Shown: positions 35,080 through 44,084 of the stretch, piece after piece
Layout: each line of letters opens with the position of its first letter
Numbering within the stretch: position 1 is the stretch's first letter
Position numbers and translations under genes: made by a program
NCBI RefSeq assembly: GCF_015169395.1
Contig: NZ_CP063458.1
Coordinates: forward strand, 558,001 to 622,000
Length of the DNA stretch: 64,000 nucleotides
Direction: 5' to 3'
Source of the DNA: Humisphaera borealis
GTDB taxonomy: Bacteria > Planctomycetota > Phycisphaerae > Tepidisphaerales > Tepidisphaeraceae
Notes under the pieces: generated by a model
Database searches by the model: none
What the model was told of the DNA's origin: nothing
Seen by the model: only the letters and a program-made list of their open reading frames with translations

Positions 35080-35613
35080 ATGACCCGCTCGCATCCCCGA
35101 TCGTCTGTCGCGACGCGATCCGGCTTCACGCTGATCGAGATCCTGATCGTCGTGATCATCCTTGGGATTCTCGCGTCCATCGTGATGCCCCAGTTCTCCA
35201 ACGCGTCGACGGCCGCCCGCGAGAGCACCCTCCGCGAAGACCTCCGCTATCTCCGAACCCAGATCGCGTCGTTCAAGTACCAGCACCGCGATGTGGTGCC
35301 GGGATATGCCGGCGGAGACCGGTCGGCGACCCCGGACGAAGCGACGTTCCTGGACCAGATGCTGCGGTTCTCCGACGAGTTCTGCACGACGGCCGCCAGC
35401 CCCTCGGTCACCGTGCGCTACGGCCCTTACCTGACGAAGATGCCGCCCAACCCGCTCAACGGGAAATCGGGAATTCTGGTTGTGACCGGCGCCTCGATGC
35501 CGGCCGCCGACAACAGCCAGCCGCACGGATGGATCTACAACCCCGAACTCGAAAAGCTCCAGGTGAACCTGGAAGGCTTCGACAGCGCCGGAACGCCCTT
35601 TGCCAACTATTGA
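35080..35613 (+). CDS. GspG-like type II pseudopilin 2
   Basis: A 177-residue paralogue of the preceding pseudopilin, with the same prepilin motif (RSG^FTLIEILIVVIILGILASIVMPQFSNAS) and a GspG-type domain (LREDLRYLRTQIASFKYQHRD, YGPYLTKMPPNPLNGKSG). It differs in the C-terminal part, which is longer and ends in GWIYNPELEKLQVNLEG. Start ATG 35080 has an upstream ACGAGG. Identity to pseudopilin 1 is nearly complete over the hydrophobic helix and low beyond, as expected for paralogues with separate partners. Confidence 0.88.
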   Translation: MTRSHPRSSVATRSGFTLIEILIVVIILGILASIVMPQFSNASTAARESTLREDLRYLRTQIASFKYQHRDVVPGYAGGDRSATPDEATFLDQMLRFSDEFCTTAASPSVTVRYGPYLTKMPPNPLNGKSGILVVTGASMPAADNSQPHGWIYNPELEKLQVNLEGFDSAGTPFANY

Positions 35614-35667
35614 ACCTCCGAACGCCCGCGGCGCTGCCGTGGGCCTCACCGCGAAAGGTTGCCTCGT

Positions 35668-35919
35668 ATGAAACCCACGACCACCCAGAAGTTGTTGACC
35701 GCAGTTGTCGTGCTCCAGGGCATGCTCCTGGCCGGGCAGTGGCTCGGCTCATCGCCGGCCATGGCGGCCAAGAGCGGCGAACTGAATCTTCCCGATCCGG
35801 GCGCACGCCAGCTTCAGATGATCGAAGAGCTGAAGGCGCTCAACGGCAAGGTCGACAAGCTCCACGCCGCCCTGACCAGCGGTCAGTTGCGCGTGAAGGT
35901 CGAGAAGGACGAGAAGTAA
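35668..35919 (+). CDS. Small exported protein with short coiled coil
   Basis: An 83-residue protein with an N-terminal hydrophobic signal or anchor (KLLTAVVVLQGMLLAGQWLGSSPAMA) and a short charged helix (DPGARQLQMIEELKALNGKVDKLHAAL). Similar small proteins are common near planctomycete pseudopilins. Its function is unknown. It lies 54 bp after pseudopilin 2. Confidence 0.65.
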   Translation: MKPTTTQKLLTAVVVLQGMLLAGQWLGSSPAMAAKSGELNLPDPGARQLQMIEELKALNGKVDKLHAALTSGQLRVKVEKDEK

Positions 35920-35931
35920 GAACTGCCGTGG

Positions 35932-35951
35932 CACGGGCCGTCTGGCCCGTG
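35932..35951 (+). terminator. Hairpin after the small exported protein gene
   Basis: CACGGGCC-GTCT-GGCCCGTG, an 8-bp perfect stem without a T run, 13 bp after the stop codon. Confidence 0.45.
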
Positions 35952-35954
35952 TCG

Positions 35955-36019
35955 CCTTGTCAACCTGGCGTGCCTGTGAGCGCTTCGCGTTGACAAGGGT
36001 CAGGCCATCCGGCCATAGG
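35955..36019 (+). promoter_or_regulatory. Candidate promoter overlapped by an inverted repeat
   Basis: TTGACA (35990-35995), 18 bp, CATAGG (36014-36019) precede the GspH-like gene. A perfect 10-bp inverted repeat, CCTTGTCAAC (35955-35964) / GTTGACAAGG (35989-35998), covers the -35 box and could be an operator. Confidence 0.4.
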
Positions 36020-36043
36020 CCTCCTGTTGTTCTGGAGTTTCAA

Positions 36044-36580
36044 ATGCCGGCCACCATATCCCGTTCGTCACGTCGCGGCTTCACGCTGATCGAGATACTC
36101 GGTGTCGTGGTGATCCTGGGGATCATCAGTGCGACGATCATCCCCCAGATCGCGACCCGCGACGACCAGCGTGCCGCTGCCGCCGCCCGAGTCGTCATGT
36201 CGGACCTTCTCTATGCGCAGAATCGGGCGGTGGCGCAGCAGAAAGTGCACTACGTCGTGTTCGACGTCGTCAACAAGAACTACAAGGTCCTCGACAAGTG
36301 GTCGCCGGCGACGGTGATCAAAAACCCCGTCGACGGCTCGACCTTCCAGGTTTATTTCGGCGACGCCAGTGCGGGAGGGCTCAAAGAGATGAGCCTGGTG
36401 TCGGCTGCATTCGATGGCAACTCGGCAATCGCGTTCGACGCGATGGGCATTCCGCAGTCCGTCAATGCCAGTACCGGTGCGCTGACCCCCATGACCGTGG
36501 GCAGGGTGGTCGTGGGCAGCGGGACGTATCAGCTCACCGTGACCGTATCGCCGTTCAGCGGCGAGCTGACGGTCCAGTAA
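36044..36580 (+). CDS. GspH-like minor pseudopilin
   Basis: A 178-residue prepilin-like protein: SSRRG^FTLIEILGVVVILGIISATIIPQI, then a beta-rich domain (AARVVMSDLLYAQNRAVAQQKVHYVVFDVVNKNYKVLD, AFDAMGIPQSVNASTG, YQLTVTVSPFSGELTV) typical of GspH/FimT. GspH caps or primes the pseudopilus. Start ATG 36044 follows GGAG. The secretin gene follows after 400 bp. Confidence 0.85.
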   Translation: MPATISRSSRRGFTLIEILGVVVILGIISATIIPQIATRDDQRAAAAARVVMSDLLYAQNRAVAQQKVHYVVFDVVNKNYKVLDKWSPATVIKNPVDGSTFQVYFGDASAGGLKEMSLVSAAFDGNSAIAFDAMGIPQSVNASTGALTPMTVGRVVVGSGTYQLTVTVSPFSGELTVQ

Positions 36581-36982
36581 CCAGTCAACCAAGTCGCTGG
36601 CGAGGGAAAGTGCATCAGATTTCCCGCCGATGAGACTTTTGAATCGTACTCTGATGAAGTCCTCGCCCGTGCATAAGTGATTCGCCGTGAGCCAAGCCAG
36701 AGGCGCGACGGATCGAAGCGGGCAGGTGCATGAGAGGGAAGAAGCGTCGCTTTGTGTGTAAGCCGATCCGGTCTCGCCCGGGTCCTCTGGAAGCAGAGGG
36801 CACTGGTCGAAACCGGGCAGGCCGTAAGGGTCGGTCGAAAGGGCATCCCGCCCGGCCCCTGCGAGTCGTTTCGAGCGACGATGCCTGGTAAGTACCGTCG
36901 AGTCTTCACGCGGCATCCCCATTTCAAAGGCGAAACGCCTCGGGGTCGCGTTGTCAGGACCGTCGGATTGAAGGGAACTGTC
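36581..36982. other. Leader region of the secretin gene, no gene seen
   Basis: About 400 bp; the frame of the secretin is open through part of it, but the signal peptide at 36983 fixes the start. I see no riboswitch that I can name. Confidence 0.5.
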
Positions 36983-39178
36983 ATGCGCAAGTGGACCAAA
37001 GCCGCCGGGCTTCTTTTTTTGGCCGCGTCGGCCGTTTATTCCGAAGGGGTCCTTCGGGCAGCGCCGGGTAACGAGGCAAAGAACCCGACCAAGTCGAAGG
37101 GCCCGGTCGAGGTCAAGCCGCTGGAGGACGCTGCACCTGCATCGACCGATGTGTTTGCCGACCCCACCGGCACCCCGGCCGACAAGGCCGCTCCTTCCAC
37201 TCAACCGACGGCGGCAGTCGCCGCGCCCAAGCCTGCCGGCGCCACCAGCGTCGCGGTGAAGGACATCGGCACCGTCGAGGTCCACGTGAATGACGCCAGC
37301 CTGGTCGAAGTGCTGAAGATGCTTTCGATCCAGAGCCAGAAGAACATCGTCGCGTCGAAGGACGTTCGCGGAACGATCACCGCCAACCTGTACGACGTGA
37401 CCGTCAAGGAAGCGCTCGACGCGATCCTCAAGAGCAACGGCTACGACTACCGCGAGAAGGGCAACTTCATCTTCGTCTACACCCAGAAGGAACTGGAAGA
37501 GATGGAGAAGGCCGCCGCCGTGAAGAAGACGGAAATGTTCCGTCTCTACTACACGCCCGCCGCCAACGCCGCCAACATGATCAAGCCGGTCCTCTCGACC
37601 GAAGGCGCCGTGTCGTTCACCACGCCAGCCAAGACCGGAATTGAAGCCGGCGGCTCGGACGTCGGCGGCAACGACCACGCCACCGAAGACTTGCTGGTCG
37701 TCACAGACTTCCCCGAACGGCTGGACCAGGTCCGTGCCGTGCTGAAGGAAGTCGACCGCCGGCCGCAGCAGATCCTGGTCGAGGCCGTCATCCTTCGTGC
37801 AACCCTGCAGGAAAACAACGACCTCGGTATCGACTTCACGGTGCTCGGCGGTGTCGACTTCAACACCCTTGGCGGCATCGGTTCTGCCACGCCGTCGGGC
37901 TCGGGTGTCGACCAGCTCCTCAGCGGGCAGATCATGAACAACTCCGGTGCCGGTGGCATCACCGACGCGGGCGCGTTCGGCGGTCGGGCCGGTGGGTCGG
38001 GCCTGAAGCTCGGCTTCGTCAAAAACAACGTGGGCATGTTCCTGTCGGCCTTGGAAGGCGTCACCGACACTGTCGTGATGGCCAACCCCAAGGTGCTCGT
38101 GCTTAACAAGCAGAAGGGCGAAGTGCACGTCGGTAGCCAGCAGGGTTACCGCACCGCCGTCGCGACCGAAACACTGACCGCCGACGACGTGAAGTTCCTC
38201 GACACCGGTACCCGCCTGGCGTTCCGCCCGTATGTGGGCGACAGCGGATACGTCCGCATGGAAATCCACCCGGAAGATTCCAGCGGTTCGGTCAACGCCC
38301 AGGGCCTGCCGAACAAGTTCGTCACCCAGGTGACCAGCAACGTCATGGTGAAGGACGGCCACACGATCGTGATCGGCGGTCTGTTCCGTGAATCGACCGA
38401 CCGCACCCGCAGCCAGGTGCCGGGCCTCGGCAGCCTGCCGGGCGTCGGGCCGGCCTTCCGCCGTCAGACCGACAACACCGTCCGCGAAGAAGTGATCATC
38501 CTGCTGACCCCGCACATTGTGAAGGACGAGAAGTCGTACACGAAGTACAGCGAGGATCAGCTGAAGGAATCAGAGCGTCTGCGCGTCGGTATGCGCAAGG
38601 GCCTGATGCCCTGGGGCCGCGAACGAATGGCCGAGGCCTGGTTCGAAAAGGCCCAGTCGGAGCTCCGCAAGGAGAACCCGGACCGCCAGAAGGCGCTCTG
38701 GTACCTGAACTCGGCGACCAACCTGAACCCGAAGTTCTCGGAAGCCGTCGACCTGAAGTCGAAGGTGTCGGGGATTGAAGCCTCGGCGAGCGACAACTCG
38801 AGCATCAAGCACTTTGTCGCGAAGATGGTGATGGACGAGAAGGGCAAGGAGTTCAAGTATCCGTCCGATACGCCGCCGATCGAAGTGCCTTCCGGCGAGC
38901 GGTCGGTGAAGGCCAAGAAGTCGGACTCGGAGCCGAAGGAAGTTTCTGCGCCTTCAAGCCAGCCGGCCCTGGCCGAAGCCCCGGCCACCAAGCCGGTTGA
39001 AGCTCCGGTTGCCGCGGGTCCGGCGTCGCAGCCGACCATCGCCGAGCGTAAGCCGGACGTTCCGACCGAGAGTGAACCTGAAGTGGCCAATAAACCCGAG
39101 CCGGTCGTTCCTGCGACCAAGCCCGTGGAGCCGGCGACGACGGTTACCGAGTTGCCGATCGAGACGGAACCGAAGTAA
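36983..39178 (+). CDS. Type II/IV secretion secretin (GspD/PilQ family)
   Basis: ATG 36983 follows AAGGGAAC and opens a signal peptide (MRKWTKAAGLLFLAASAVYS). The 731-residue protein has an N-domain (VEVHVNDASLVEVLKMLSIQSQKNIVASKDVRGTITANLYDVTVKEALDAIL), a second N-domain with PERLDQVRAVLKEVDRRPQQILVEAVIL, and the secretin core (VVMANPKVLVLNKQKGEVHVGSQQGY, GTRLAFRPYVGDSGYVRMEIHPE, VMVKDGHTIVIGGLFRE, VPGLGSLPGVGPAFRR, EVIILLTPHIV). A Pro/Ala/Glu-rich tail of about 110 residues follows. It forms the outer-membrane channel for the pseudopilus system. No GspE ATPase or GspF is adjacent; these must be elsewhere. A strong terminator closes the gene. Confidence 0.92.
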   Translation: MRKWTKAAGLLFLAASAVYSEGVLRAAPGNEAKNPTKSKGPVEVKPLEDAAPASTDVFADPTGTPADKAAPSTQPTAAVAAPKPAGATSVAVKDIGTVEVHVNDASLVEVLKMLSIQSQKNIVASKDVRGTITANLYDVTVKEALDAILKSNGYDYREKGNFIFVYTQKELEEMEKAAAVKKTEMFRLYYTPAANAANMIKPVLSTEGAVSFTTPAKTGIEAGGSDVGGNDHATEDLLVVTDFPERLDQVRAVLKEVDRRPQQILVEAVILRATLQENNDLGIDFTVLGGVDFNTLGGIGSATPSGSGVDQLLSGQIMNNSGAGGITDAGAFGGRAGGSGLKLGFVKNNVGMFLSALEGVTDTVVMANPKVLVLNKQKGEVHVGSQQGYRTAVATETLTADDVKFLDTGTRLAFRPYVGDSGYVRMEIHPEDSSGSVNAQGLPNKFVTQVTSNVMVKDGHTIVIGGLFRESTDRTRSQVPGLGSLPGVGPAFRRQTDNTVREEVIILLTPHIVKDEKSYTKYSEDQLKESERLRVGMRKGLMPWGRERMAEAWFEKAQSELRKENPDRQKALWYLNSATNLNPKFSEAVDLKSKVSGIEASASDNSSIKHFVAKMVMDEKGKEFKYPSDTPPIEVPSGERSVKAKKSDSEPKEVSAPSSQPALAEAPATKPVEAPVAAGPASQPTIAERKPDVPTESEPEVANKPEPVVPATKPVEPATTVTELPIETEPK

Positions 39179-39203
39179 TCCGGCCCCCCAATCGAGTCGA
39201 TGA

Positions 39204-39252
39204 AACCGATGCCGGTCCTCGCGACGAGCGAAGACCGGCATCGGTTCTTTTG
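39204..39252 (+). terminator. Intrinsic terminator after the secretin gene
   Basis: AACCGATGCCGGTC (39204-39217) pairs perfectly with its complement (39233-39246), with an extra TCGC/GCGA inner stem, followed by CTTTT. Confidence 0.88.
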
Positions 39253-39310
39253 TGCTGCGCAGCTCCGGCCCCACAGGGCTGGAAGCTGGTGGCACCCAAC
39301 AGAGGTCCGC

Positions 39311-40501
39311 ATGTCGTTCCGTTGCATCGCCCAGGCCTTTCTTCCCATCGCGATATTCGTATCCGTCACCGGATGCGGATCGAGCGACAACAAGCCGTCG
39401 GAGAAGGAGGTCGCACAGAAGCGCTGGGCGGCCGCCCGGTCCGGCGTGATGGTGACGCTCGCCAAGGACCAGTATCGCAACGGCGACCTGGATCGCGCCC
39501 GCACGACGGTGGACGATGCCCTGCGCCTTTCACCGGAGAACCCGCAGGCGCGGCTCGTGTCGGCCAGGCTCTATATCGAGAAGAGCCAGCTCGAATCCGC
39601 TGAGCGCGAACTGATCGCCGCCCGCGCCATCACGCCGAACGACGGCGAAGCCTACTACCTCTCGGGCATCGTGATGCAGCGGTGGCAGAAGAACGACAAG
39701 GCGTTGGAGAATTACAAGATCGCCTGTGAGAAGTCGCCGGCCGAGCTGGCGTACGTGCTGGCGGTCGCCGAGTCGCTGGTGTCGCTCGATCGGGCTAATG
39801 AGGCGTTGGAGCTCCTGCAATCCAAGGCCGACTACTTCGAACACAGCGGAACGATCCGCGATGCGATCGGCCAGCTCTACATGCAGCAGGGCAAGTACGC
39901 CGAAGCGGCCCGTAACTTCCGCCAGGCGACCGTACTGGCCGAGGACGAGCCGGCGATCAAGGAGCGGCTCGCGATGGCGCTGTTCAAGGCCGGCCAGCAC
40001 CGCGAAACGGCCGACGTGCTGTCCAAGCTCGTTGCCCTGGAAACATTCGCCAAGCGGGCAGACCTCTGGGCGATGCTCGGCGAATGCCAGGTCATCCTCG
40101 GCCGGGCCCGCGATGCCCGCTACAGCTACGAGTCGGCAAGCCGTCTCGACGAGTTCTCCCCATCCATCTGGCGTGGGCTTGGCAGGGCGGCTTTGGAAAG
40201 CGGCGACCTTCAACGTGCGGAACTGGCGTTCAAGAAGTCGCTCCGCTTCGACGACGAGCGCCCTGAAACGCACCTGCTCCTCGGATATCTCTTCACCCGC
40301 CAGAACAAATTCGACGAAGCCCTCCAGGCGTTCCTGGCCGCGTCAAAACTCGATCCGAAAGACACCGTCGCGCTCTGCATGGTGGGCTATGTCTACGAGA
40401 AGAGCGGCAAGCCCGAACTGGCGGCGAAGTATTACGCACGTGCCCTTCAGATTCGCCCGAGCGACGAAATGGCCCGCAAGCTGATGGCCGGCGTGGAATG
40501 A
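39311..40501 (+). CDS. TPR-repeat lipoprotein
   Basis: The 396-residue product starts at ATG 39311 (AGAGG upstream) and has a lipobox signal (FLPIAIFVSVTGCGSS), so it should be lipid-anchored. Ten or so tetratricopeptide repeats follow, e.g. DLDRARTTVDDALRLSPENPQARL, NDGEAYYLSGIVMQRWQKNDKALENYKIACEKSPAE, GQLYMQQGKYAEAARNFRQATVLAED and NKFDEALQAFLAASKLDPKD. Such proteins assist assembly of pili or secretins (PilF/PilW-like pilotins), a role that fits the neighbouring secretin but is inferred. Confidence 0.82.
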   Translation: MSFRCIAQAFLPIAIFVSVTGCGSSDNKPSEKEVAQKRWAAARSGVMVTLAKDQYRNGDLDRARTTVDDALRLSPENPQARLVSARLYIEKSQLESAERELIAARAITPNDGEAYYLSGIVMQRWQKNDKALENYKIACEKSPAELAYVLAVAESLVSLDRANEALELLQSKADYFEHSGTIRDAIGQLYMQQGKYAEAARNFRQATVLAEDEPAIKERLAMALFKAGQHRETADVLSKLVALETFAKRADLWAMLGECQVILGRARDARYSYESASRLDEFSPSIWRGLGRAALESGDLQRAELAFKKSLRFDDERPETHLLLGYLFTRQNKFDEALQAFLAASKLDPKDTVALCMVGYVYEKSGKPELAAKYYARALQIRPSDEMARKLMAGVE

Positions 40502-40570
40502 GCGGGAATCGGGCGAGTGGCGTGATGGCGACGTTTGCGATGTGACGGGAGCGTTGGATTCTCGGAGCGT

Positions 40571-41719
40571 ATGGTGCGGCGAGCGAACGGAATGCACATC
40601 CTCAGCCTCCTGTTCGCGTGCCTGGGCGCGTCGGTCGCGGGGCGCGTGCTCGCGTTGGATGCGCCGGAATGGCTCGGTGCGTCGGGCGCGCTGCTGCTGG
40701 TCGCCGGAGGGTGTGCACTGATCGCGATGCAGATCAATCGCCGCCAGTGGGGCGAGTTCATGGCCCGCAAGCTCCGCATGGTGGGGCAATTGGAATCGCA
40801 GGTTCGCGAGTTGGAAGCAAGGCTCAAGGTAGCCGAGTTGCGATGCCAGTCCGAAGAAGAAACCCTTGCCGGCGTTGCGGCGGCCGTCAATCCGCTCCTG
40901 CAGGCAGCACAGGCGGCCGAGGCAGCATCCGTCCCGGCGACCCGGCCTGCCGACCCGGCCAAACCCTCGGAAGAACTCATTCGCCTGATTAGCCACGAAG
41001 CGCGCACGCCGCTGGCGACCATTCACGCGTACAGCGAACTTCTGCTGGACGGCGAGCCCCTCGACGAAGCAACCCGTCTCGATTTCTTCGGCATCATCCA
41101 CACCGAGACCGAACGCCTCTCACTGGTGCTCGACAGCCTGCTGAATCTCGCCCGGATCGACAACGGCGCGATCTCCGTGCGGACCGAAGTCACATCGCTC
41201 GATTCGCTGGTCGCGCCGGTGGTGCATGGGGTGATCGCATTGGCTGATCTGCGAAAGGTGACGGTCGAACTGGACCTGGCATCGGCGTCCCAAGTTGTCG
41301 AGGCCGATCGCGAACTCCTCGCGCAGGCGATCCGCAACCTGCTCGCCCACGTCGTGAAGCACGCCGGCCCCGGGGATCGGGTATCCGTCCGAACCAGCAC
41401 AAACACGACGGATCGCAACGTTCTGCTGGAGATTACCGGCGATCGCACCGGGATTCCCCCAAAGGACCTCCCTCATCCGCTCGATAGTTTTTACGGCGGC
41501 GGAAAGAAGCACGATCGCACCGTGCCTCCGGGTGCCGCCGGGCTGGCTCTGTCGCGACGCGTTATCGAAGCGATACACGGCGGCGAAACGATCGTCCGTG
41601 TGTCCGGATCGGCCTGCACGCTGGGCTTTGCACTGCCGGTATCGCAGGCCGTGACTTTGACGCCAGCCGGCTTGCCTCCCGCTGTCTCGTTGTCGCCTGT
41701 CGAGGTGAAAAATGATTGA
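40571..41719 (+). CDS. Membrane histidine kinase (HisKA type)
   Basis: A 382-residue protein (ATG 40571, GGAG just upstream) with two N-terminal membrane helices (HILSLLFACLGASVAGRVLAL, ASGALLLVAGGCALIAM), a coiled-coil linker, and a HisKA domain with the phospho-acceptor His142 in LIRLISHEARTPLATIHAYSELLL. The ATP-binding domain is shortened: LLAQAIRNLLAHVVKHA is the N-box region, where the usual second Asn is Ala or His, and the G-boxes are weak (GIPPKDLPHPLDSFYGGG). It may still phosphorylate, or be partly degenerate. Its 3' end overlaps the response-regulator gene by 8 bp, so the two proteins should act as a pair. Confidence 0.85.
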   Translation: MVRRANGMHILSLLFACLGASVAGRVLALDAPEWLGASGALLLVAGGCALIAMQINRRQWGEFMARKLRMVGQLESQVRELEARLKVAELRCQSEEETLAGVAAAVNPLLQAAQAAEAASVPATRPADPAKPSEELIRLISHEARTPLATIHAYSELLLDGEPLDEATRLDFFGIIHTETERLSLVLDSLLNLARIDNGAISVRTEVTSLDSLVAPVVHGVIALADLRKVTVELDLASASQVVEADRELLAQAIRNLLAHVVKHAGPGDRVSVRTSTNTTDRNVLLEITGDRTGIPPKDLPHPLDSFYGGGKKHDRTVPPGAAGLALSRRVIEAIHGGETIVRVSGSACTLGFALPVSQAVTLTPAGLPPAVSLSPVEVKND

Positions 41720-42125
41720 AACCCCCAACACATCCGGTGCTTCCGATGGCGAGAAGACCATCCTGGTTGCCGACGACGAGACTCACATTCTCAACGTCGT
41801 GTCGCTGAAGCTGCGCGGCGCCGGTTATCGCGTGCTGACCGCCTGCGACGGCCAGGAAGCACTGGACATCGCCGTGCGCGAGCACCCCGATCTGCTCATC
41901 ACCGACTACCACATGCCCATGCTGTCGGGCCTGGAGCTGTGCCGCCGCCTAAAGCAGGACCCGACGACGGCGGGCATCCCGGCGATCATGCTGACCGCCC
42001 GCGGCTACCACCTGGAAGAACTCGAAACCAAGCAAAGCGGCATTCGCTGCATGATGAGCAAGCCCTTCAGCCCCAGGCACCTGCTGCTGACCGTGGCTGA
42101 TCTGTTCACCGGAAAGGCCGCCTGA
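41712..42125 (+). CDS. Single-domain response regulator (CheY-like)
   Basis: A 137-residue receiver with all key residues: acidic pair Asp21/Asp22 in VADDETHIL, phospho-acceptor Asp65 in LLITDYHMP, Thr95 in MLTARG and Lys117 in MSKPF. There is no output domain. Its start overlaps the kinase gene and the HD-GYP gene follows 28 bp later, so it probably passes the signal to that protein or to a distant partner. Confidence 0.92.
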   Translation: MIETPNTSGASDGEKTILVADDETHILNVVSLKLRGAGYRVLTACDGQEALDIAVREHPDLLITDYHMPMLSGLELCRRLKQDPTTAGIPAIMLTARGYHLEELETKQSGIRCMMSKPFSPRHLLLTVADLFTGKAA

Positions 42126-42153
42126 TTCTGTCGCTCTAGCAGTTGTTCTACCC

Positions 42154-43881
42154 ATGGCTTTGAAGACGACTCCCAATCTCGCGACACTTTCGTCGGCTAA
42201 GACGGGCGGCCCCGTGTCGTTGATGCACGATGGCTCGTTCGACGCACTCGCCGAGCGGTTCCGCTCCGGCGGTTTGCTGATCGCGCTTGTGCAGGTCAGT
42301 GGAGCGGTCGTCGAGTTTGATGCCAGGTCCGCTCAGTTCTTCCAGCACTACGCACTTCCCGCCTTGCGGCAGCCTCATCTGCTCGGCAATCGTGCGTTGC
42401 CCGTGGCGATCCTTGCCGGGACTGATGCGGTCCTCGCGCCGGCCGCTCTCGGCCTCAGGCAGATCCCGGGGATTCACCTCGTCGCGATTCCACTGGCCGA
42501 GAAGAAGACCGTGACCGGCGTGCTGATCGTCGCCGCTCGTGCCGACGCATTCTCGCTGACCGAAGACGTGCTTCGCGTGTGCGGAAAACTCGGTGTTGAT
42601 TCCGAAGGGCTCCCGGCACTCGCCGACGAACTCCCCGGCTATTCGATGAACGCCCTGAATGTGCAGGCCGGCCTGATCGCGGCGGCGATCAAGGATCAGT
42701 CGCGCATCAGCGGACTCGAGCGCGAGCTCGACAGCCTCAGCCAGCACCTGTCCGACACCTACGAGGAACTGGGCCTCATCTACCAGCTTTCCAGCGGCAT
42801 GAAGGTCAATCGCCGCACCGGCGACTTCTTCAAGCAGGCGTGCCTCGACGTAATGCAGGTGATGAACGTGCGCGGGATGGGCGTGGCGCTCGACCTGCCC
42901 ATGCAGGACTGCCCGGAGCCGGCCGTCTATGGCCGCCTGGCGCTGTCCCCGGCTGAAGTGGATCGCATTTCCAGCGAGCTGCTCGTCGTTCTGCGCCGCC
43001 GAAAGTGCCCGCTGATGATCGATCGCCTTGCGATCGATCCCGTCTTCGGCTGGCTCTCGGTGCACGCCCGGCAGTTGATCGCCGTTCCCGTTCAGCGACA
43101 GGACCAGGTGCTCGGCGTGCTGTTCGCGCTCGACAAGGAAGACGACGACTTCGGATCCGTCGACACCAAGCTGCTGACATCGATCGCCAACGAGTCCGGC
43201 ATCTACCTCGAGAACGCCACGCTGTTCGACGACGTTCACGGCCTGATGATGGGTCTGCTGCACGCGCTGACCAGCGCCGTGGACGCCAAGGACGCCTACA
43301 CCTGCGGCCACAGCGAGCGCGTCGCGCTGCTGAGCCGTTACCTCGCCCAGCAGATGAAGCTGCGGGACACCGAGGTCGAACAGATCTACATGGCCGGCCT
43401 GCTGCACGACGTCGGCAAAATCGGCGTACCCGAGGCGGTGCTTCAGAAGCCCGGCCGGCTGACCCCCGAAGAGTTCGAGCAGATCAAGAAGCACCCGGAG
43501 ATCGGGGCACGCATCCTGTCGGATGTGAAACAGCTCAAGCCGATTCTGCCCGGCGTACTGCATCATCACGAGCGGTATGACGGCAAAGGCTATCCCTACG
43601 GCCTGGCGGGCGAGAAGATTCCGATCATGGGGCGGATCATCTGCATGTCCGACTGTTTCGACGCCATGACCAGCAGCCGCACGTACCGCAAAGCCCTGCC
43701 GATCGAAGTGGCGATGTGCGAGATTCGCCGTTGCAGCGGCACGCAGTTCGACCCGTTCCTGGCCGAGGCATTCCTGCGGACGACGCCCGACGCGTTGCGT
43801 GAGTTGCTTCGCGACCACAAGGAGCGGAGCAAGCAACTCATCGACAAGCAGGAACCCGCCAAAAGCCGCGTCGCCGCCTGA
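42154..43881 (+). CDS. GAF-like and HD-GYP domain protein, probable c-di-GMP phosphodiesterase
   Basis: A 575-residue cytosolic protein. Residues about 30-160 form an unassigned sensory part, about 210-355 a GAF-like domain (EELGLIYQLSSGMKVNRRTGDFF, RQLIAVPVQRQDQVLGVLFALDKED), and about 365-560 an HD-GYP domain with CGHSERVALLSRYLAQQM, the metal pair His418/Asp419 in LLHDVGKIGVPEAVLQKPGRLTPEE, HHHERYDGKGYPYG (GYP at 479-481) and SDCFDAMTSSRTYR. All catalytic blocks are intact. It should cut c-di-GMP under control of the adjacent kinase and receiver, with secretion or pili upstream as a plausible target. Confidence 0.9.
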   Translation: MALKTTPNLATLSSAKTGGPVSLMHDGSFDALAERFRSGGLLIALVQVSGAVVEFDARSAQFFQHYALPALRQPHLLGNRALPVAILAGTDAVLAPAALGLRQIPGIHLVAIPLAEKKTVTGVLIVAARADAFSLTEDVLRVCGKLGVDSEGLPALADELPGYSMNALNVQAGLIAAAIKDQSRISGLERELDSLSQHLSDTYEELGLIYQLSSGMKVNRRTGDFFKQACLDVMQVMNVRGMGVALDLPMQDCPEPAVYGRLALSPAEVDRISSELLVVLRRRKCPLMIDRLAIDPVFGWLSVHARQLIAVPVQRQDQVLGVLFALDKEDDDFGSVDTKLLTSIANESGIYLENATLFDDVHGLMMGLLHALTSAVDAKDAYTCGHSERVALLSRYLAQQMKLRDTEVEQIYMAGLLHDVGKIGVPEAVLQKPGRLTPEEFEQIKKHPEIGARILSDVKQLKPILPGVLHHHERYDGKGYPYGLAGEKIPIMGRIICMSDCFDAMTSSRTYRKALPIEVAMCEIRRCSGTQFDPFLAEAFLRTTPDALRELLRDHKERSKQLIDKQEPAKSRVAA

Positions 43882-44084
43882 ACGGGCCACGCCGATTCAG
43901 ATTCATCACGTCATCTTGGGATGTCGGACCTTTTGTCCGTCAAGTCACACCCCCGGCCGGGCCGCCTCCGGTGCAACGTCACCCGTATTGCAATGTAATC
44001 GGGGTAAGCAACCCTACGCATCGTCCCTGTGTGGGACGTTGCAGAAGGGGTTCTTGTTTCGCCCGTGTAAGAGGGGTGCCTTCG

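Noticed and set aside
36590-36980. A GEMM (c-di-GMP) riboswitch before the secretin gene
   Set aside because: I could not find the conserved core or receptor of the class I or II motif.
36068-38515. 815-codon minus-strand open frame opposite the GspH-like and secretin genes
   Set aside because: It spans two real plus-strand genes and their gap, with no recognisable motif.
42148-43890. 580-codon minus-strand frame opposite the HD-GYP gene
   Set aside because: The plus strand carries intact HD and GYP motifs; the antisense product resembles nothing.
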